5,055 nt of DNA from CAZCGA01 sp964498075 (GCA_964498075.1 CAZCGA010000265.1:1-5055); one strand, 5' to 3'; positions 1 to 4,988 are shown, numbered from the stretch's first letter. The notes: generated by a model from the letters alone, not told the origin. Translations and numbers: made by a program.

Positions 1-2
1 TC

Positions 3-302
3 TGCGACAGCGGCGGCATGGTGGTCATCTGCGCCGGCACCACCGGCTTCAACGCCACCGTCGATCTGCGCTACCTGTGGATGCGGCAGAAGCGCTTCCA
101 GGGCTCGCACTTCGCCAACGACGAGCAGTCGTACGCCTTCAACCAGCTGGTGCTGGACGGCAAGATCGACGCGTGCCTGGCACACACCTACCGCTTCGAC
201 GAGATCGCGCACTGCCACCAGCTCATGCACGAGAACAAAGCGCCGGAAGGCAAGATGGTTGCGTTAGTGGGAGCGCCGAAGACGGGGATGAAGAGCGTGT
301 GA
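3..302 (+). CDS. ccr: Crotonyl-CoA carboxylase/reductase, C-terminal part (5' end outside window)
   Basis: This is the 3' end of a medium-chain dehydrogenase/reductase superfamily gene. The reading frame is open from base 3 and ends with TGA at 300-302, leaving 99 residues of a protein that is normally around 430. The visible part contains GGMVVICAGTTGFNATVDLR, then YLWMRQKR and QGSHFANDEQ, which closely resemble proteobacterial crotonyl-CoA carboxylase/reductases. These enzymes reductively carboxylate crotonyl-CoA to ethylmalonyl-CoA using NADPH and CO2, in the cytoplasm, as part of the ethylmalonyl-CoA pathway for C2 assimilation or of polyketide extender supply. The His of GSHFAN corresponds, from memory of the family, to a CO2-binding-pocket residue. 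The ATG at 18 is internal, not a start, because the similarity continues upstream of it. The end (VALVGAPKTGMKSV) is shorter than in some homologues, which carry an additional tail. Family assignment is strong; full-length integrity cannot be judged. Confidence 0.93.
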   Translation, partial: CDSGGMVVICAGTTGFNATVDLRYLWMRQKRFQGSHFANDEQSYAFNQLVLDGKIDACLAHTYRFDEIAHCHQLMHENKAPEGKMVALVGAPKTGMKSV

Positions 303-309
303 TGATTCC

Positions 310-384
310 GCACCGGCTGGAAGCCGGTGCCACCACCCATTGCCTGCTTCTTGAGATAGGTGGCTCCGGCGTCTCGCCGGTGCC
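310..384. repeat. Pair of REP-like hairpins just after ccr
   Basis: The first hairpin is at 310-330: a perfect 9-bp stem (GCACCGGCT with AGCCGGTGC) around a GGA loop, starting eight bases after the ccr stop. The second is at 362-384: GGC, one T-T mismatch, then a perfect CCGGCG/CGCCGG stem around a TCT loop. Both contain a CACCGG or CGGTGCC core, so they look like related units of one palindromic family. With no T-run behind either, they are poor intrinsic terminators, but they could protect the ccr mRNA 3' end. Confidence 0.6.
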
Positions 385-397
385 CTATGAAAAGAAA

Positions 398-454
398 TCC
401 CGGGAGCTGCTGCGGACGAACCGCCCCGCGGGCGATACGCGGGAGCTCCCGGGA
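398..454. repeat. Nested inverted repeat (11-bp outer stem)
   Basis: TCCCGGGAGCT at 398-408 is the exact reverse complement of AGCTCCCGGGA at 444-454. Inside it, CCCGCG at 425-430 pairs with CGCGGG at 438-443 around a seven-base loop. The result is a two-tier hairpin that could form on either strand's RNA or extrude from DNA. No coding potential or known family was recognised. Confidence 0.55.
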
Positions 455-461
455 GCGATGG

Positions 462-514
462 CGCCTGGGTCCCCAGGCGAAGCCACCGAGTGGGTGGCGT
501 GACCGTGGTCACGC
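462..514. repeat. Run of three adjacent short hairpins
   Basis: Three perfect inverted repeats follow each other with almost no spacing. CGCCTGGG/CCCAGGCG at 462-479 has a two-base centre. GCCACC/GGTGGC at 482-498 has a five-base loop. GCGTGACC/GGTCACGC at 497-514 has a two-base centre. The last two share two bases, so they compete slightly. No T-tract follows on either strand, which argues against ordinary intrinsic terminators. Confidence 0.5.
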
Positions 515-548
515 CCAGCGATCGACAGCGCCGGCATCAGTCACGCGT

Positions 549-573
549 TGACTCCCGCTGGAGTCACCAGCGG
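549..573. repeat. Two overlapping, mutually exclusive hairpins
   Basis: TGACTCC at 549-555 pairs with GGAGTCA at 560-566. Alternatively CCGCTGG at 555-561 pairs with CCAGCGG at 567-573. Each stem is a perfect 7 bp and they share bases 555-566, so only one can form at a time. An attenuator-like switch has this geometry, but no gene lies immediately downstream on either strand, so a regulatory function is not shown. Confidence 0.4.
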
Positions 574-622
574 CCGCGTGCCTAGCCGACGTCATCTTTC
601 GCCCATCACCCAATGTCCTGAC

Positions 623-664
623 CTAAGGGGTCACCACCTCACAGAACGCCGTAGGGTTAGACAT
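623..664 (-). CDS. Candidate 13-residue peptide with extended Shine-Dalgarno
   Basis: On the minus strand an ATG at 664-662 opens MSNPTAFCEVVTP and closes with TAG at 625-623. I do not recognise the peptide; it has one Cys and no signal or membrane segment. The reason to list it is the ribosome binding site: the bases complementary to 666-684 read AGAAAGGAGGTGGTCCAGC and match the complement of a typical 16S rRNA 3' tail at 18 of 19 positions. The AGGAGG core sits ten bases before the ATG. No other gene in this window has a visible ribosome binding site. The ORF lies downstream of gatB on the same strand, about 430 bases past its stop, and no gene follows it before ccr arrives from the other side. 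A hairpin (619-633) overlaps its stop codon. It could be a real peptide, a decoy ribosome-binding RNA, or a fossil of a 16S rRNA end. Confidence 0.3.
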   Translation of the reverse strand: MSNPTAFCEVVTP

Positions 665-665
665 T

Positions 666-684
666 GCTGGACCACCTCCTTTCT
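666..684 (-). promoter_or_regulatory. Near-perfect extended Shine-Dalgarno / antisense of 16S 3' tail
   Basis: The + strand reads GCTGGACCACCTCCTTTCT, one base different from the common 16S 3' end GCTGGATCACCTCCTTTCT. Read on the minus strand it is an AAAGGAGGTG ribosome binding site placed before the ATG at 664. A match this long is far beyond what normal translation needs and is unlikely by chance in 5 kb. Confidence 0.5.
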
Positions 685-761
685 CGGCGCCCGACCGAGC
701 GACGGGGCCCGACCCCGTCTGTCGAATGCACAGCCGCCGATTGCTGGCCTCCGACCCGGCC
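683..761 (-). ncRNA. Candidate structured leader: serial hairpins with TCGG loops
   Basis: Immediately upstream of the strong ribosome binding site (reading the minus strand) lie three perfect hairpins. The stem 746-749/758-761 encloses loop GGGTCGGA. The stem 701-707/713-719 (GACGGGG/CCCCGTC) encloses loop TCGGG. The stem 683-687/695-699 (CTCGG/CCGAG) encloses loop TCGGGCG. An alternative hairpin 731-734/743-746 also has TCGG in its loop. I do not recognise a known riboswitch or ncRNA family; the guanidine-II (mini-ykkC) motif has paired ACGR tetraloops and does not match. The repeated loop motif placed just before a start codon suggests a structured 5' leader, but this is an inference. Confidence 0.25.
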
Positions 762-799
762 CACCACCAGCGGCTCCCATTCGAACCGCAGGCGGCGCA

Positions 800-817
800 G
801 AGGTCTGTGTCAACCTC
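800..817. repeat. Small hairpin
   Basis: GAGGT at 800-804 pairs with ACCTC at 813-817 around an eight-base loop. On the minus strand a TTGACA sequence (807-812, within the loop) resembles a sigma70 -35 box, but no convincing -10 box follows at 16-18 bases, so I do not call a promoter for the downstream 13-codon ORF. Confidence 0.25.
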
Positions 818-925
818 GAGCCGGATTGGTTCCCCTGATAGCACCGTCGGCGCGGTCGTTCCAGAAAAAAAGAAGCGCGCGTAAGGAAGGCCCGCATCCG
901 GTGCCAGCGCCGGTGTGCCATTGGC

Positions 926-1057
926 GCCGGAGAATGGAATTCTCCGGCTACGGTTTCGAAAAAGTCGTCTGAAGACGACTCCAGGAGGCAACGGTCTTTG
1001 ACCAGTCGGCTTCCAGCCGACTTCGTGGGACGCAGCCCGAGAATTCCATTCTCGGGC
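926..1057. repeat. Cluster of four hairpins, GGA/TCC-loop family, with one inverted pair
   Basis: There are four perfect hairpins. 926-948 has a 10-bp stem GCCGGAGAAT/ATTCTCCGGC with GGA loop. 963-980 is AGTCGTCT/AGACGACT with a two-base centre. 1004-1022 is AGTCGGCT/AGCCGACT with TCC loop. 1035-1057 has a 10-bp stem GCCCGAGAAT/ATTCTCGGGC with TCC loop. The 13-base cores AGAATGGAATTCT (931-943) and AGAATTCCATTCT (1040-1052) are exact reverse complements, so the outer two hairpins are an inverted pair. The copies nearest gatB display GGA in the loop on the gatB-sense RNA. The last hairpin lies about 40 bases beyond the gatB stop and may stabilise or end the operon transcript, although it has no U-tract. 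Confidence 0.6.
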
Positions 1058-1096
1058 GTCGAGCCGGCACACTGTCGCTACTCGTGCGGTCGGCGG

Positions 1097-2539
1097 CTAC
1101 TCGCTGAGCCGGCTCTTCAGCAGCTCGTTGAGCTTCTGCGGATTGGCCTTGCCTTGCGTCGCCTTCATCACCTGCCCGACGAAGAAGCCGAACAGCTTGT
1201 CCTTGCCGTTGCGGTACTCGGCGACCTTGTCGGCGTTGGCGGCGATGACGGCATCAATCGCGACGAGGATCGGCGTGTCGTCGGAGATCTGGGTGAGCCC
1301 CTGCTCGGCCACGATCTGCACCGCCGTCTTCCCGCTGTTCACCATCTCCTCGAAGACCGACTTGGCGATCTTGCCGCTGATCTCGCCAGTGTCGATCAGC
1401 TCCACCATGGCAGCCAGGCGCTCCGGCGGCACCGGCCAGTCGTGGATCACCAGCGCATTGTCGAGCTTGCGTTCCTTGATGACGCGCAGCAGATCGCCCA
1501 TCACCCAGTTGCTCAGCGCCTTCGGATTACGGTACTGCCGCACCGCCGCTTCGTAGTAGTCGGCGACGTCCTTGCGCAGCGTCAGCACGTCGGCATCATA
1601 TTCCGGCAAGCCGTACTCCTGGGCGAAGCGGGCGCGTCGCGCGTCGGGCAGCTCCGGCAACGAATGCCGGACCTCTTCGATCCACGCGTCGCTGACGATC
1701 AACGGCAGCAGGTCGGGTTCAGGAAAGTAGCGATAGTCGTGGGCGGACTCCTTCGAACGCATCGAGCGGGTGACCTCACGATCGGGATCCCACAGGCGCG
1801 TCTCCTGCACCAAGCGCCCGCCCGCGGTCAACACTTCGGCTTGCCGCTTGATCTCGTACTCGATGGCGCGCTCGACGTTGCGGAAGGAGTTCATGTTCTT
1901 GATCTCGACCTTGGTGCCCAGCTCGGTCGTGCCGCGCGGCCGCACCGAGACGTTGGCGTCGCAGCGGAAGCTGCCCTCCTCCATGTTGCCATCGCAAATT
2001 TCCAGGTACTGCAGCATCGCTCGCAGCTTGCGCAGATAGGCGCTCGCCTCTTGCGACGAACGGATGTCCGGCTCGCTGACGATCTCCAGCAGCGGCACGC
2101 CGCAGCGGTTGAAGTCCACCAGGCTGGCGTCGCCGTGGGCGTCGTGGATGTTCTTGCCGGTGTCCTCTTCCATGTGAATGCGCGTCAGGCGCACGCTCCG
2201 GCTGCCGCCGTTGCTCTCGATGTCGATCGATCCGCCGAGGCAAATCGGCAACTCGTACTGGCTGATCTGGTACCCCTTCGGCAGATCCGGATAGAAGTAG
2301 TTTTTGCGCGCCCAGCGGCTGGCGTTGGCGATCTTGCAGCGCGCAGCGAGCCCCGCGCGGATGGCGAACTCGACGGCGCGGCGGTTGAGCACCGGTAGCG
2401 AGCCGGGCATGCCGAGGCACACCGGGCAGGTGTTCTGGTTGGGCGGCGCACCGAACTTCGCCGAGCAGCCGCAAAACACCTTCGACTGCGTCAGCAGCTC
2501 GGCGTGCACTTCCAATCCGATGACAGCTTCGTAGTCCAT
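1097..2539 (-). CDS. gatB: Asp/Glu-tRNA(Asn/Gln) amidotransferase subunit B
   Basis: GatB is the tRNA-binding and kinase subunit of cytoplasmic GatCAB. It phosphorylates the carboxyl group of the mischarged Glu or Asp on tRNA so that ammonia from GatA can amidate it. The protein is 480 residues, matching the family's usual ~475-500. Visible hallmarks are the N-terminal VIGLEVHAEL (6-15), RKNYFYPDLPKGYQISQ (78-94), the acidic HMEED (122-126), the GatB signature VDFNRCGVPLLEIVSEPD (141-158), MEEGSFRCDANVSVR (186-200), and a helical YqeY-like tail ending GKANPQKLNELLKSRLSE. C23, C25, C38 and C41 form a CxC...CxxC set that could bind zinc, as in some but not all GatB proteins. The ATG at 2539 is chosen because the family N-terminus begins exactly there; no Shine-Dalgarno precedes it, because a heptamer repeat array occupies the 24-base gap after gatA. 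It is the last gene of the gatC-gatA-gatB operon. Confidence 0.98.
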   Translation of the reverse strand: MDYEAVIGLEVHAELLTQSKVFCGCSAKFGAPPNQNTCPVCLGMPGSLPVLNRRAVEFAIRAGLAARCKIANASRWARKNYFYPDLPKGYQISQYELPICLGGSIDIESNGGSRSVRLTRIHMEEDTGKNIHDAHGDASLVDFNRCGVPLLEIVSEPDIRSSQEASAYLRKLRAMLQYLEICDGNMEEGSFRCDANVSVRPRGTTELGTKVEIKNMNSFRNVERAIEYEIKRQAEVLTAGGRLVQETRLWDPDREVTRSMRSKESAHDYRYFPEPDLLPLIVSDAWIEEVRHSLPELPDARRARFAQEYGLPEYDADVLTLRKDVADYYEAAVRQYRNPKALSNWVMGDLLRVIKERKLDNALVIHDWPVPPERLAAMVELIDTGEISGKIAKSVFEEMVNSGKTAVQIVAEQGLTQISDDTPILVAIDAVIAANADKVAEYRNGKDKLFGFFVGQVMKATQGKANPQKLNELLKSRLSE

Positions 2540-2543
2540 ACTG

Positions 2544-2575
2544 CAGCGATCAGCTATCAGCCATCAGCGATCAGC
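2544..2575. repeat. Heptamer tandem array (CAGCNAT) at the gatA-gatB junction
   Basis: On the + strand the unit CAGCNAT repeats at 2544, 2551, 2558 and 2565, with a partial fifth copy at 2572-2575; the fifth base varies (G, T, C, G). On the minus, gat-sense strand each unit is ATNGCTG, so each junction between units creates a TGA. Because seven is not a multiple of three, successive TGAs fall in all three frames. The array supplies the last three codons and the stop codon of gatA and fills most of the spacer before gatB. Confidence 0.85.
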
Positions 2576-4036
2576 TCTTATCTCTTTGAGGTGCCATTCG
2601 CTCGCTTGCTCGTAGGCGTATGCCACTTGAAACACGCGCTCCTCTTCGAACGGGCGCCCGATGATTTGCAAGCCGATGGGCATGCCGGCCTTGTCGAAGC
2701 CGCAGGGCAACGACAGGCCAGGAAGCCCGGCGAGGTTGATCGAGATGGTGAAGATGTCGGACAAGTACATCTGCAGCGGATCGCTGGTCTTCTCACCGAT
2801 GCGGAACGCGGTTGTCGGCGCGGTCGGCGTGACGATGACGTCGTGCGTGGCGAAGACGTTGTCAAAGTCGCGCCGGATCAACGTGCGCACCTTCTGCGCT
2901 TTGACGTAGTACGCGTCGTAGTAGCCCGCCGACAGCGCGTACGTGCCAAGCATGATGCGCCGCTTCACCTCGGCGCCGAAGCCGGCGGCGCGGGTGCGCT
3001 GGTACATCGTCAGCAAGCCTTCGTTCTCGGCAGCGCGTAAGCCGTACTTGATGCCGTCATAGCGCGCCAGGTTCGAGCTCGCCTCGGCAGTGGCGATCAA
3101 GTAGTACGCGGGAATGGCGTACTCCGAGTGCGGCAGCGACACGTCGCTGACCTGCGCACCGAGCTGCCGCAGCACCTTCACCGCGGCGCGTACCGCCTGC
3201 TCGACCTCGGGCTGCATGCCTTCGACGAAGTACTCGCGCGGGATGCCGACGCGCAGGCCCTTGACGTTGCCGTCGAGGCGGCTCACGTAGTCGGGCACGG
3301 GGCGCTTCACCGAGGTGGAGTCGCACGCATCGTGGCCGGCGATGACGCCGAGCAGATGGGCGCACCCGGTGACGGTCTTGGCCATCGGCCCGACCTGATC
3401 GAGCGACGAGGCGTACGCCACGACGCCGTAGCGGCTGACGCGGCCGTAGGTCGGCTTGATGCCGGCGATACCACAGCACGCCGCGGGCTGGCGGATCGAT
3501 CCGCCGGTGTCGGTCCCCAAGGTTCCCAAACACTGCGCCGCGGCGATGGCCGCTGCCGAGCCTCCCGACGAGCCACCGGGAACGCGCTCGCCGTTCCACG
3601 GGTTGCGGGTCACCCCGTAGGCCGAGTTCTCCGTCGACGAGCCCATCGCGAACTCGTCGCAGTTCAGCTTGCCGACGCAGACCGCGCCCGCGTCCAGCAG
3701 CTTGCGGGTCACGGTGGCGTCGTAGGGTGCGATGAAGTTGCCGAGGATCTTCGAACCGGCCGTGGTGCGGATGCCCTTGGTCAGGATGATGTCCTTGATG
3801 CCCACCGGGACGCCGAGCAGAGGACCGGTCTCCCCGCGTGCACGCCGTGCGTCGGCAGCTTGGGCTTGTTGCAGCGCCAGATCGTCCGTGACCGTGATGA
3901 ACGAATGGATCGCGGGATCGGTCGCGCGGATGCGCTCGAGGGCGGCGCGTGTCAGCTCGACCGAGCTGATCTCTCTCTTGGCGAGCAGCAGTGCCGCTTG
4001 CTCGATGGTGAGACGGTGGAGATCAGTGATTTTCAT
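2564..4036 (-). CDS. gatA: Asp/Glu-tRNA(Asn/Gln) amidotransferase subunit A
   Basis: GatA is the glutaminase/amidase subunit of GatCAB; it releases ammonia from glutamine and channels it to GatB. The protein has 490 residues, typical of the family. It carries the amidase signature around PGGSSGGSAAAIAA (from 153) and the complete Ser-cisSer-Lys triad: K81 in GVPVGIKD, S156 in the GGSSGGS loop and S180 in GTDTGGSIRQPA. The N-terminus (HRLTIEQAALLLAKREISSVELT) fits the family start, so the ATG at 4036 is preferred. No Shine-Dalgarno is seen; the 40-base gap after gatC is mainly a GTGAAGC-type heptamer array. The C-terminus reads WHLKEIRADR, and the final ADR codons plus the TGA stop are contributed by the downstream heptamer repeat. 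It is co-directional with gatC upstream and gatB downstream, clearly one operon. Confidence 0.98.
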   Translation of the reverse strand: MKITDLHRLTIEQAALLLAKREISSVELTRAALERIRATDPAIHSFITVTDDLALQQAQAADARRARGETGPLLGVPVGIKDIILTKGIRTTAGSKILGNFIAPYDATVTRKLLDAGAVCVGKLNCDEFAMGSSTENSAYGVTRNPWNGERVPGGSSGGSAAAIAAAQCLGTLGTDTGGSIRQPAACCGIAGIKPTYGRVSRYGVVAYASSLDQVGPMAKTVTGCAHLLGVIAGHDACDSTSVKRPVPDYVSRLDGNVKGLRVGIPREYFVEGMQPEVEQAVRAAVKVLRQLGAQVSDVSLPHSEYAIPAYYLIATAEASSNLARYDGIKYGLRAAENEGLLTMYQRTRAAGFGAEVKRRIMLGTYALSAGYYDAYYVKAQKVRTLIRRDFDNVFATHDVIVTPTAPTTAFRIGEKTSDPLQMYLSDIFTISINLAGLPGLSLPCGFDKAGMPIGLQIIGRPFEEERVFQVAYAYEQASEWHLKEIRADR

Positions 4037-4042
4037 GCAGAC

Positions 4043-4070
4043 GCTTCACGCTTCACGAGCCACGCTTCAC
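4043..4070. repeat. Heptamer tandem array (GCTTCAC) at the gatC-gatA junction
   Basis: On the + strand GCTTCAC occurs at 4043, 4050 and 4064, with a degenerate copy GAGCCAC at 4057, giving four units in perfect 7-base register. On the gat-sense strand the unit reads GTGAAGC and carries a TGA; the three intact copies lie in two reading frames. The sequence is unrelated to the gatA-gatB array, but the period, strand and position between operon genes are the same. Confidence 0.8.
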
Positions 4071-4076
4071 GGCCCT

Positions 4077-4364
4077 TCATTCGATGATCTTCGGCACCTT
4101 GAAGAAGTCGGCGTCACGCGCCGGCGCGTTGGCGCGCAGCTCTTCAGGAGCGGGGGGATTGATCACGACGTCTTCGCGGTACGCGGACTCCATGTCCGCC
4201 AGGTGCGCGGTGGGCTCGACGTCATCGGTGTTCAACGACGCCAGCTTCTCGAAGTACTCCAGAATGTGGCCGAGCTGCTCAGTGAGTGCGGCCTCGTCCT
4301 GCTCACTCAGCTCCAGGCGCGCCAGCAGCGCGATGTGCCGCACTTCGTCACGACTCAGTGCCAT
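4077..4364 (-). CDS. gatC: Asp/Glu-tRNA(Asn/Gln) amidotransferase subunit C
   Basis: GatC is the small subunit that wraps between GatA and GatB and stabilises the amidotransferase. The 95-residue product matches the family length. It begins ALSRDEVRHIALLARLELSE, the typical N-terminal helix, continues with LGHILEYFEKLASLNTDDVEPTAH, and ends with the conserved REDVV...FFKVPKIIE tail, which packs in the GatA/GatB interface. It is the first gene of the operon. The ATG at 4364 starts the family-conserved region directly, and no Shine-Dalgarno is visible upstream. The divergent yraN begins 81 bases away. Confidence 0.97.
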   Translation of the reverse strand: MALSRDEVRHIALLARLELSEQDEAALTEQLGHILEYFEKLASLNTDDVEPTAHLADMESAYREDVVINPPAPEELRANAPARDADFFKVPKIIE

Positions 4365-4445
4365 GGGTTGCGCTTAACACACGGTCGCAGGGGCTTCAAC
4401 GCAGCGCGCTTGCGACCCGCGGGCGGCTCGATCTAGTCTGCGGCC
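4365..4445. promoter_or_regulatory. Divergent intergenic region gatC / yraN
   Basis: These 81 bases separate two divergent genes and should hold the gatCAB promoter and perhaps a yraN promoter. I see no strong sigma70 pair. Weak candidates are TTGCGA (4409-4414) with TCTAGT about 16 bases later for yraN, and TGTTAA near the gatC start on the minus strand. Neither gene has a Shine-Dalgarno here, and short 5' leaders are possible. Confidence 0.35.
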
Positions 4446-4811
4446 ATGCCGGACGAACGGCAGCTCCTTGGAGCCAAGGGTGAGCGCGCCGCGGAGAAGT
4501 TCCTCCGCCGCCAGCGTTACACGATCGTGCAGCGTAACTACCGCTGCCGTTCCGGGGAGGTCGACCTCATCGCGTTGGATCGTTCCACGGTGGTGTTCAT
4601 CGAGGTGAAGACGCGCACGCAGCCGGGCTTTGGAACGCCGCTGGAAGCCGTCGGCCCGCGCAAGCAACGGCAGATTCAGCGGGCCGCGCAGTACTACCTG
4701 AGCGAGAACCGGTTGCACGACCGCAACGCCCGCTTCGACGTCGTCGGCGTCTGGTGGGAGAACGGCCGGGTGCAATGCGAGCTGGTGAAGAACGCCTTCG
4801 AGATGCGGTAG
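4446..4811 (+). CDS. yraN: YraN/UPF0102 family predicted nuclease-fold protein
   Basis: The 121-residue product has the UPF0102 layout. An N-terminal LGAKGERAAEKFLRRQ helix is followed by YTIVQRNYRCRSGEVDLIA (25-43), VVFIEVKTRT (49-58), the EAVGPRKQRQIQRAAQYYL helix (68-85) and RFDVVGV (96-102). The residues D40, E53 and K55 form a PD-(D/E)xK-like arrangement (GEVDLI...EVK), so the fold is that of Holliday-junction resolvase or restriction-type nucleases. Activity in the family is not well established, and a role in DNA processing is inferred from the fold alone. Length is normal (about 115-130). The ATG at 4446 places the conserved GxxGE region near residue 10, as expected; there is no Shine-Dalgarno. 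It is transcribed away from gatCAB, and no partner gene follows within the window. Confidence 0.93.
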   Translation: MPDERQLLGAKGERAAEKFLRRQRYTIVQRNYRCRSGEVDLIALDRSTVVFIEVKTRTQPGFGTPLEAVGPRKQRQIQRAAQYYLSENRLHDRNARFDVVGVWWENGRVQCELVKNAFEMR

Positions 4812-4815
4812 GGTA

Positions 4816-4828
4816 GCCCCAAGGGGGC
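4816..4828 (+). terminator. Weak hairpin after yraN
   Basis: GCCCC at 4816-4820 pairs with GGGGC at 4824-4828 around an AAG loop, five bases after the yraN stop. The position suits a 3'-end hairpin, but no T-run follows, so it is only a possible weak or Rho-assisted terminator. Confidence 0.3.
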
Positions 4829-4829
4829 G

Positions 4830-4977
4830 ACAGATCACAGCCCAGGGCAACGCCCTGGGCATTCCGGCGCGCGTGCGTGGATTCGCATCGCATCCAGGCC
4901 TACAGATCTCAGGAAACCCAAGGCAACGCCCGGCACATCCCACGCGCGCGTATGGGTTCGCATCGCGTGCGGCCCCG
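4830..4977. repeat. Two imperfect direct repeats of about 72-76 bp
   Basis: Unit 1 (4830-4901) and unit 2 (4902-4977) share the same landmarks in the same order: ACAGATC/ACAGATCT, CCCAGGGCAACGCC (4841) versus CCCAAGGCAACGCC (4917), a GCGCGCGT block, and GGATTCGCATCGC (4879) versus GGGTTCGCATCGC (4954). Unit 1 contains a perfect hairpin, GCCCAGGGC/GCCCTGGGC around AAC (4840-4860); unit 2 has lost most of that stem. They look like diverged copies of an interspersed non-coding element. No ORF is carried. Confidence 0.7.
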
Positions 4978-4988
4978 GTTGCCAGGAA

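Larger units (their letters stand above)
303..1096. other. Gene-poor convergent intergenic region rich in hairpins
   Basis: About 790 bp lie between the convergent 3' ends of ccr (+) and gatB (-). I see no conserved protein in any frame; the longer open frames here have low-complexity Arg/Pro/Ala-rich translations typical of GC-rich non-coding DNA. The region contains at least ten short perfect inverted repeats, many with stems of 6-11 bp and loops of 2-7 bases, a run of seven A at 865-871, and one 13-codon ORF with a very strong ribosome binding site (listed separately). No tRNA, transposase remnant or CRISPR pattern was found. Confidence 0.8.

Noticed and set aside
541..610. Hammerhead-like motifs on the minus strand (CTGATG and CGAAA with GTC)
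   Set aside because: The order and spacing do not fit any hammerhead topology, and the base after CTGATG is not A.
683..719. Guanidine-II (mini-ykkC) riboswitch, suggested by paired hairpins before a start site
   Set aside because: The loops are TCGGG and TCGGGCG, not ACGR tetraloops, and no guanidine-related gene follows.
779..789. Possible tRNA: minus-strand GGTTCGAAT resembling a T-loop
   Set aside because: The flanking five bases do not form a T-stem, and no acceptor stem, anticodon arm or CCA end fits.
861..885. T-run on the minus strand (seven T at 871-865) as an intrinsic terminator
   Set aside because: No stable stem precedes the T-run; only a short GCGCGC stretch is present.
623..1072. 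149-codon minus-strand frame ending in the 13-residue peptide
   Set aside because: The part upstream of the short peptide crosses several perfect hairpins, has no conserved features and is Arg/Ser/Gly-rich; only the internal ATG has a ribosome binding site.
998..2398. 466-codon + strand ORF antisense to gatB
   Set aside because: Its translation is Arg/His/Leu/Val/Asp-rich with no recognisable domain, and it lies opposite a textbook gatB; it is a GC-rich mirror frame.
3128..4087. 319-codon + strand ORF antisense to gatA
   Set aside because: Same pattern as above: low-complexity antisense frame over a strongly conserved gene.
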